Source of the DNA: Epiperipatus broadwayi
Taxonomy: Eukaryota; Onychophora; Udeonychophora; Euonychophora; Peripatidae
Length of the DNA: 64,000 bases
Direction: 5' to 3'
Assembly (NCBI GenBank): GCA_028023455.1
Contig: JAQFVV010000055.1
Coordinates: 7,098,030-7,162,029 of the forward strand
Program-made: the position numbers and the translations under genes
The notes under the pieces: model-generated
Database searches by the model: none
Seen by the model: only the letters and a program-made list of their open reading frames with translations
Told to the model about the DNA's origin: nothing
Shown: positions 1 to 64,000 of the stretch, piece by piece
Position numbering within the stretch: position 1 is the stretch's first letter
Layout: each line of letters starts with the position of its first letter

Positions 1-1847
1 GAAAATCAATAGGGTTATCTCAGGCGTGTACTAGAAAGACTAAACACATTGCTCTAGAATACTAACTGACCCTCTAATAATGAGTTCTACAGGGAGGAAG
101 CAATTTCATTCAGCAGAAGAGAAGTCACGTAATTGTTGGTCCTCCTATTCACAGGTATGAAAACAATATGTTCTTGAAATAAATCAACGAAATCAGCGCC
201 AGCGAGCTTTTCTAGGCCCCCATAAAAAAGTGTCGGGAGCCAAAATGTCATCTGCTAGTAGAAGCTGCATCTTAAAACTACGTTCAAAGCAAAGATGATT
301 GATTTACCTCAAGAACCACGATAAATATACTTAAGAATGATTGGAAAACAAACAAATAAAACTGGCAACTCTCCAACCAAACGATTGGCAAAACTAATCT
401 AAGAATTAAGGGCCTCAATAGGAGACAAGTAAATTATTAGAAAATCAGTTACGTCTGCCCCAGCATTTAACGAAAATGAATTACCAATAATTATAATTAA
501 AAAATAAATTTACGACACAAGTTGTGAGTACACGCTCTGACAAATTTTCAGCTATACAAGTAAATACAAAATAAATCTATTGGAGAGTGCACATGAGTAC
601 GAAAATAGGAAAGCTATAAATACTTTAGCAGCGAAAGTCTCTCTCAGCTGTAATTTACAAAAGGAATAAATATTTTCTTCCTGCTGGTGGCTAAAAATTT
701 TTACAAAGCAAAAACAATTATAGTTTCCACTTTCAGAGATATAAGAAACGAAGACTATAAAAATAAAGTCACCAGCCAAAAGATTTGGTGGTTTGCAAAA
801 GCGCAAACACTGTATTTAACATTAATTCGGGCTACTAAAATAATTACAGGTAAGCATAAAAATAGAAAAAATCACACGTCACTCTCCAATAAACAACAAC
901 TGAAAGCAAACTTGGAATCTTAAAACTAAGATTCCAAGACACACGGCAAAGTACAATAAAAAAGAATAAATATAGCTAATCAAAATGAAGTTAAATATTA
1001 ATTTATGAATACAGATTTATTATTAGATTGAGCGAAACAATAAAAGAAAATTTCATCTTATGATAAAGCACAGTTCGCATAGAGTGCGCATGTTTATCCT
1101 TAGTCCATTTTCAGGTCCTTTAACAGCGGCAAGGTAGAGGCAGTGTTTATTTGAGAGGCTCATGGTATGACCGAAGGAGAGCTGGCAGGCGTGAGTCTAT
1201 CCTTTGTTTAAATTAGCAAGACATTCTGATGATGGCAAAACTCATAGCGGTAGATTTTCTTGCACAGCAACGAAGTTTGTCAATAATTATTTAAGTTTTT
1301 AGCAGGAATTAAATGTCCGAACTGCTACTCAAAACGGTATCTCTTAGCAGGCGATAATCCAAGTGTCCTCCTCTAATAATCAATCTCCTCTCCCCTGAAA
1401 TTGGCGGGCTATCCTTGCCTCACTACATTTCCCACGAAAAACTTTTCTTAGTGTCCAATTCTATATCTCAGGCAGGGCAAATATTAATTTCCCGCTCAAT
1501 CTAATTTAAGAATTCCAGCCAGGGATAATTGAAACAAAAACGACAAATACACAACTAAATCTCCACTTTTTAGAATTAACTTTAAAAATAATTACAATAA
1601 AAGCAACATGAATATATAATTAGCAAGCTTGCCTGTTTTTAATCAAATTGATTAAAACAGGCGGTGAAAGTAAACTATTTTAAATTCAATTTTATAAACA
1701 TTAAATGATCTATTTTACATATAAATGCGTATGTGTTTTAAATAATAATAAAAATAATTTAGCATTAGACATTTAATGAAAATGAAGTTGTTTTTCCCTT
1801 ATTAATTTTAGTAATAAAACCATTGAATCGGAAATCAATCCGGTTCA
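1..1847 (-). repeat. LTR, left copy (partial)
   Basis: It is a direct repeat of 3572-5435, and the match stops at GGTTCA. It contains a short hairpin near 1630-1665, in which GCCTG and a T run pair with an A run and CAGGC. It differs from the other copy by a short segment near 1035 and by about 10 bases missing near 5213 in the other copy. On the minus strand the LTR begins TGAACCGG. Confidence 0.7.
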
Positions 1848-2078
1848 ACTGCCTCAAAACGTGATCAAAAAAAAAAAAAATATTCCTGCAACTTTTTTTT
1901 TTTTAAACTAAAAACATTTCAAAAACTACCCCTAGGAATTCGGCTGAACGTTTGCCTCGCACTCATGAAAAACCAAAACAAGATTTCATTTCTTAACATT
2001 TATCCATTCTCATAAATCATTAACAATTTTTTTTTTTTTGTTTTAAAACAATCTGTCCGATTGCTAAAAGCTGAACCT

Positions 2079-2918
2079 TTAACTTTTGTCCGGCGGTTCT
2101 TTTACTCTTTTTATTAATTTTCTGAAATAAGTTCCTTTCCCTCTCTTATATTTTACTTGCCTAGAATTTATGATTTTGTCTCTTTCCCGTTCTGTTTTGC
2201 TTTCTAGCATATATACCTGAATCTTTTTCTTAACGAAACTTCCCAATTCTTCATCTTTTCCTACTTTATTTTTAGTCATATCAACACTAGTAAATGGCAA
2301 CACTTCATTTCCCACAGACTTTTTACGTGCCTTGACTAAGATTGCTTTATAAATGGCTTTTATTTCTGTTTTAAAATCATATGCCGAAAACTTTTCCTTA
2401 GTTTTAACTCCCTGTTCACAACTAACAGTTATTTTACTCCCTGTTCACAACTAACTTATTTTACTCAACTCATTTTTAACCTCGAGGTAACTTATAACTG
2501 TCTCCAAGATTTTCTTTCTCCACCACACTATCTCTCTCTCTCCACTCTCTACTTATTTCAAACTTTATTTCCACCCTCTTTGTTCTAGTACTATCCTGTG
2601 CTACTTCAATTTCTATATCTTTTACGACTACTTTTTCTACTTCCTGACTATCTTTACTCATCTCATTTTTCAAATCCTTTCCATCTCCACTTCTTTTTGT
2701 TGAGTTTCTTCTACTCTTCCTGTCATTTCTCTTCTCATTTCTTTTATTTCTGCTCTCAGCTCCTCCAGTATTGTTTGTTGACTCTGTTTTATTTCTATCA
2801 TCAACTTTATCATCATCTGTGTCTCGCTCTCTTCTTCTTCTACTATCTGGGGGTATTTAAATGAAACAGGGCTCTCTTCCAAACCGGCCGCCCTGTCATT
2901 TCCTTCTTTACCTTCCAT
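2079..2918 (-). pseudogene. gag-like coiled-coil remnant of the LTR element
   Basis: Three minus-strand open segments (2918-2670, 2673-2476, 2315-2079) follow one another but change frame, so the gene is broken. The first starts with Met, and its stretch rich in Glu, Lys, Met and Gln (EIKQSQQTILEEL, then AEIKEMRREM) reads as a long coiled coil. The later segments are also highly charged (Glu, Lys, Arg). This resembles the N-terminal part of gag proteins of some invertebrate LTR elements. No CCHC zinc knuckle is visible. The identity rests on position between LTRs and on composition only. Confidence 0.4.
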
Positions 2919-3306
2919 TTTTACACAAGGCTAATTCGCTATACTAACTGTTTTTTTTTTAACAAAAAATCTCAAAGCAAATAGAACGCTATTTATTTAT
3001 ATGCAAGAAGACAATGAACTATTTTTACTACTTTTAAATTCGAAAATTAACTCCGAACGATTTTTTTTTTTTTGTTTAAACCTCAACAACAAAAAAACTC
3101 TATTTATTATTTATGTCATATGAAAAAGACGAAACCCCGTTCTACCAAACTGCTCCAACAATACCTGCAATGATTAACAACAATTGAACCTCTGCCGACT
3201 AGATCTTGCCACCTACACCTGAAATCTTTCTCAACCGTCTAAACAAAATCTCACATGGGCTTGAAAACTCGAAGCTCCACGTTGATGCGTTAAAAATTAA
3301 TATATA

Positions 3307-5435
3307 TGTAACGGGAGAAAGCTTTAAGATTCGCATATACTGACCACGAGGGCGCCACTAGTCCGAAAATAGGAACTACATTTATTTTAAGGGTGGACAG
3401 GATATGCGAACCAAAATGCGCAGAACTAAACTCAGGGAAAAACAAGATATCTTAAATATCGTTTAGACAGTTGAGAAAACAAAGCACAAAGACAAACATC
3501 ATCCAAGTTAAGTTTAAACAAATTTTAACTTTTATTTATGAGCAAAATAACTTGTAAGAAAAAGTTTACACGAAAATCAATAGGGTTATCTCAGGCGTGT
3601 ACTAGAAAGACTAAACACATTGCTCTAGAATACTAACTGACCCTCTAATAATGAGTTCTACAGGGAGGAAGCAATTTCATTCAGCAGAAGAGAAGTCACG
3701 TAATTGTTGGCCCTCCTATTCACAGGTATGAAAACAATATGTTCTTGAAATAAATCAACGAAATCAGCGCCAGCGAGCTTTTCTAGGCCCCCATAAAAAA
3801 GTGTCGGGAGCCAAAATGTCATCTGCTGGTAGAAGCTGCATCTTAAAACTATGTTCAAAGCAAAGATGATTGATTTACCTCAAGAACCACGATAAATATA
3901 CTTAAGAATGAATGGAAAACAAACAAATAAAACTGGCAACTCTCCAACCAAACGATTGGCAAAACTAATCTAAGAATTAAGGGCCTCAATAGGAGACAAG
4001 TAAATTATTAGAAAATCAGTTACGTCTGCCCCAGCATTTAACGAAAATGAATTACCAATAATTATAAGTAAAAAATAAATTTACGACACAAGTTGTGAGT
4101 ACATGCTCTGACAAATTTTCAGCTATACAAGTAAATACAAAATAAATCTATTGGAGAGTGCACATGAGTACGAAAATAGGAAAGCTATAAATACTTTAGC
4201 AGTGAAAGTCTCTCTCACCTGTAATTTACAAAAGGAATAAATATTTTCTTCCTGTTGGTGGGTAAAAATTTTTACAAAGCAAGAACAATTATAGTTTCGG
4301 CTTTCAGAGATATAAGAAACGAAGACTATGAAAATAGTCACCAGCCAAAAGATTTGGTGGTTTGCAAAAGCGCAAACACCGTATTTAACATTAATTCGGG
4401 CTACTAAAATAATTACAGGTAAGCATAAAAATAGAAAAACTCACACGTCACTCTCCAATAAACAACAACTGAAAGCAAACTTGGAATCTTAAAACTGAGA
4501 TTCCAAGACACACGGCAAAGTACAATAAAAGAGAATAAATATAGCTAATCAAAATGAAGTTAAATATTAATTTATGAATACAGATTTATTATTAGATTGA
4601 GCAGAGATTTAATGAAAAGAAATTTACCCTGGAAAGACTAAAAGAAAATTTCATCTTACAATAAAGCACAGTTCGCATAGAGTGCGCACGTTTATCTTTA
4701 GTTCATTTTCAGGTCCTTTAACAGCGGCAAGGTAGAGGTAGTGTTTATTTGAGAGGCTCATGGCATGACCGAAGGAGAGCTGGCAGGCGTGGGTCCGTCC
4801 TTTGTTTAAATTAGCAAGACATTCTGATGATGGCAAAACTCATAGCGGTAGATTTTCTTGCACAGCAACGAAGTTTGTCAATAATTATTTAAGTTTTTAG
4901 CAGGAATTAAACGTCCAAACTGCTACTCAAAACGGTATCTCTCAGCAGGCGATATTCCAAGTGTCCTTCTCTAATAATCAATCTCCTCTCCCCTGAAATT
5001 GGCGGACTATCCTTGCCTCGCTACATTTTCCGCAAAAAACCTTTCTTAGTGTCCAATTCTATATCTCGGGCAGGGCAAATATTAATTTCCCACTCAATCT
5101 AATTTAAGAATTCCAACCAGGGATAATTGAAACAAAAACGACAAATACACAACTAAATCTCCGCTTTTTAGAATTAACTTTAAAAATAATTACAATAAAA
5201 GCAACAGGAATATAGCTTGCCTGTTTTTAATCAAATTGATTAAAACAGGCGGTGAAAGTAAACTATTTTAAAATCAATTTTATAAACATTAAATGATCTA
5301 TTTTACATATAAATGTGTATGTGTTTTAAATAATAATAAAAATAATTTAGCATTAGACATTTAATGAAAATGAAGTTGTTTTTCCCATATTAATTTTAGT
5401 AATAAAACCATTGAATCGGAAATCAATCCGGTTCA
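3307..5435 (-). repeat. LTR, right copy (complete, about 2.1 kb)
   Basis: It is the complete copy of the direct repeat. It starts TGTAACGGG on the plus strand and ends GGTTCA. It carries GGGCGCCACTAG about 45 bp from its left end. The same motif sits at almost the same offset in the 2.12-kb insertion at 57024-59145, so the two are probably related LTRs. Confidence 0.6.
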
Positions 5436-6230
5436 ATATTAAGGCTATATAACCTTAAGACCATGCTCTTGAAAAACGACAGTAGGGACCTCTACAAATC
5501 TTAACGCAAGATTTATTTAAAAGACAAGAGAGACAAATTTAATTACTACATAAAAATAGGTATTGTATAACTCGGAAACGTAATTTTTAGCTAATAGGAT
5601 CTTTAACATTTGGCCTTTGCAGTTTAATAATAGAGAAAATATTTGTGAACATTACATGAACCCTATTAAACAGTCATAATATATATGCAGAAAACCTAGA
5701 TTTTATTTAAGACTTCTTTTAATATTGAATGCATTGGTAATAATTAATCAGTTTCTTTCAAGTTTCAATTAAATTTTCTCAAAAGCTCTCCAATAACAGT
5801 CTTCATTCATCAGATTAATTAATAATATTTGAATGCTAAGTCACTTGAAACTATATGGGCCACTTGAGCACTAGAAAAATAGGTTAAGTTTCGACCTAGA
5901 AACCTTTACTTAAATCAGTCATTTTACCATGGTGCCAAACTCTCATAAGAATGGCTCACATGCAACTAATTTTTCTATTAGAAGTTTAAACTACACTAAA
6001 TAAGATTAAAATATTAAAAAAACCCAGAAACCAATTAAAAAATTGTGAGATTAAAAAATCATTTTATGGTACTGTTCTATTAGCTGGTGTCAGCCACTTG
6101 ATGGCGTTGTTGCTAAGCAAAAATGGCAATTGATATACATAGTGTATCCAAATTAAAAAACTGACTGATAGTCATCAAGCTGCCTGCAGTGACATCTCTG
6201 AACCAACACGTGTTATATAGTGACATAATT
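5436..6230. other. AT-rich non-coding stretch
   Basis: I see no gene or clear repeat here. It follows the LTR element and would be intron or 3' flank of TAK1. Confidence 0.4.
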
Positions 6231-7109
6231 TAGCAATTCACCACAAAAGTTTTAAGGCACCAGCGTGTCTAGATCATGAGTTATGACATGAAACATGTTC
6301 TTTGTATCTTATCTCGTGAATGAACAAAAGTGCAAACATGTTGTTCTAAATTAGGTACAACTGCTATTGAAGCATTTGAAATAATTGAAGTATATATAGC
6401 AGTAGAGCTGTAAGTCACAAGGATATTTTGAAATGGATTGCAAAAATTTGTCAAGGCCGGGAGAGTATTGAAAACAATTGACGAAGATACAGAGCTATAT
6501 TTCATTTCGTAACTCATGAACTAGTCACGTTAATGTCTTAAAAATTTTTGGGGTAAATAACTAAACTACAACATTATCTAACATGTAATGATTCAAAGAT
6601 GTCAGTACGGGAAGCTTGGAGAGAAAACCAGTTATCTTTTCATTGTGCAAGTGCATTACATGAAGGAGTGAAATTTCAGAGCAATCTACAAAAATTTTTT
6701 TATTCAGTTTACTGATGAAGTAGATGTTTCTCATTAATAAGCTGCCATATTAGAACCAATTGAAAATGAAATGAATTTACATTTGCTTACAAAATCAATT
6801 AATAGAGTCTAAAAAACCTACAAAAATTCTTTTATCAATTCAAAAGCAATCTATTGAATCAGATAGATAATGTTCTGAATTTCTGAGAGTATTGCATTTT
6901 CAGATGAATTCATGCCCTATGCCTTTAGAAAAGTAATAAATATAAATTATGTTTAGGCCATCGAGCAACAAACCAAAAAAGATGAAACATCATAATCCTA
7001 AAGTGCGAGTGGTATTTTTACCTTATGCATACATGAGTTTTGTGAAGTTCTTTTTCTGCGAACACATTCTGAACAAGAAATTAGTGGACTCTGCAGTCAA
7101 TACACTATC

Positions 7110-7110
<1 letters not shown>
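6230..7110 (+). pseudogene. decayed mariner-like transposase relic
   Basis: Plus-strand translation in shifting frames gives pieces in the order expected for a mariner transposase. An NEQK start and a GTTAIEAFEII stretch match the first helix-turn-helix. Next comes a WIAKICQGRESIE segment like the GRESIED linker. Further on is a PKK-rich segment followed by KVRV near 6960-7010. Stops and frameshifts are frequent and no catalytic DDD motif can be followed. Terminal inverted repeats were not found. It could be chance similarity in a decayed repeat. Confidence 0.35.
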
Positions 7111-63523
<56,413 letters not shown>

Positions 63524-63843
63524 ATCAATAGTAATAAAATAGGTACTACGTAAAATACGTCGAATAATTCATTCGTTGTGCCAAACATTTCCTTAACACA
63601 AACATAATTTTATTTTGAGACAAAATGGCTGACAAATCTCGTCTAAATGAGATTTCTTTTTATTTTAATAATATATCTTATAAATTATCAAAATATTTGT
63701 TTAAGAAATAAACGTAAAAAATTTATTATAGAAAGTGCTGCAAATTGTTGATTTAATTTTGGAGTAAATTAAATTTTTATTAAAAAATAATAAACACGAC
63801 AACTCTTCCCAGTTTTAGGCCTCTCCCGCCATTATGGTCGACA
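63524..63843. promoter_or_regulatory. bidirectional promoter region TAK1 / PAXBP1-like
   Basis: Only 320 bp separate two start codons that point away from each other. CAAAATGGC at 63621-63629 (GCCATTTTG on the TAK1 strand) and CCGCCATTATGG at 63826-63837 both resemble the YY1 core ATGGC, one facing each gene. No TATA box stands at a useful distance. Start sites cannot be placed from sequence alone. Confidence 0.55.
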
Positions 63844-63857
63844 ATGTCACTTTTTAA
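63834..63857 (+). other. short upstream ORF overlapping the start codon
   Basis: ATG at 63834 opens a 7-codon frame (MVDNVTF) that ends in TAA at 63855-63857, past the ATG at 63844 and in another frame. If transcribed it could lower initiation at the main start. The transcript start may lie downstream of it. Confidence 0.35.
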
Positions 63858-64000
63858 GAAACCTACTAGGAATTTTCGTAGAAAAAATGTTGCAGATAGT
63901 GATTCTGAAAATGAACAAGAAACAAACGCTAATGAAAATAAATCAGAAAACAATGAAATTCAACTAGATACTGCTGTTGAAGGAAATAAAGTGAAAAAAA
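63844..64000 (+). CDS. PAXBP1/GCFC-family protein, N-terminus (partial)
   Basis: Fifty-two codons from ATG to the window end, with no stop. It begins MSLFKKPTRNFRRK and goes on with DSDSENEQE and an acidic, Asn-rich run. GCFC-family proteins (PAXBP1, GCFC2), nuclear factors linked to splicing and transcription, start with a short Lys/Arg-rich patch directly followed by a Ser/Asp/Glu run, which is the likeness here. Low complexity makes this weak. The structured GCFC domain would lie beyond the window. It shares a promoter region with TAK1. Confidence 0.5.
   Translation, partial: MSLFKKPTRNFRRKNVADSDSENEQETNANENKSENNEIQLDTAVEGNKVKK

Larger units (their letters stand above)
1..5435 (-). mobile_element. 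LTR retrotransposon, non-autonomous, 3' LTR cut by window edge
   Basis: Bases 1-1847 recur almost unchanged at 3572-5435, with scattered substitutions and a few short indels. Between them lies a unique 1.46-kb interior. This is the layout of two direct LTRs around an internal region. The interior has minus-strand reading frames with gag-like coiled-coil composition, so the element reads right to left. No protease, reverse transcriptase or integrase is recognisable, and the interior is too short for a full pol, so it is probably a non-autonomous (LARD-like) derivative. The second LTR seems to begin with TG at 3307 and end with CA at 5435; the other copy would begin about 265 bp before the window, so neither that boundary nor the target duplication can be checked here. 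The close match of the LTRs suggests a fairly recent insertion. Confidence 0.7.

Noticed and set aside
1-5435. Tandem segmental duplication of host DNA
   Set aside because: Direct repeats around a unique interior with a gag-like remnant, and related LTR-like ends at 57024, fit an LTR element better.

Overview
This is a strongly AT-rich stretch of animal nuclear DNA with very long introns and many transposable elements. Exon sequences and the mix of mobile elements (RTE-type LINEs, Penelope-like elements, GTF2IRD2-like hAT transposons, a coiled-coil gag LTR element) point to an invertebrate. An arthropod, perhaps a chelicerate, is my best guess, but only a guess.

Two host genes are visible. 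Most of the window is one gene on the minus strand: the 5' part of MAP3K7/TAK1. Seven exons (63523 down to 8598) join without a frame break into 239 codons covering the N-terminus and most of the kinase domain, from the glycine loop through the HRD, DFG and APE motifs into the C-lobe. Its introns are about 22.9, 7.9, 4.5, 5.6, 12.8 and 0.56 kb. The remaining kinase-lobe and C-terminal exons are not in the window. At the right edge, head to head with TAK1 across 320 bp, a second gene starts on the plus strand. Its N-terminus resembles the PAXBP1/GCFC family.

The rest is repeats. 1-5435: LTR element on the minus strand with roughly 2.1-kb LTRs and only a gag-like interior. 6.2-7.1 kb: decayed mariner relic. 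10.1 kb: tRNA-Gly-like retrocopy. 11.5-12.2 kb: G-rich tract almost free of C. 13.3-20.6 kb: RTE LINE broken by a TA-flanked DNA element and by a 4.6-kb hAT, which itself holds an internally inverted RTE copy. 21-35 kb: small hairpin retroposons with 13-15 bp target duplications, a tRNA-headed SINE-like family, and a second hAT. 34-40, 42.4 and 47.7-51.4 kb: more RTE copies, cut by an unclassified insertion, an LTR-like insertion, a palindrome and a hAT MITE. 53.2-60 kb: a Penelope-like element whose RT half and GIY-YIG half lie in opposite orientations.

The most interesting recurring signal is a hammerhead-ribozyme-like core: a CTGATGA-type box, a hairpin whose stem changes by compensating substitutions, then GAAA. 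It occurs in the Penelope terminal repeats, in several near-perfect palindromes, and in the tRNA-headed SINE-like family.
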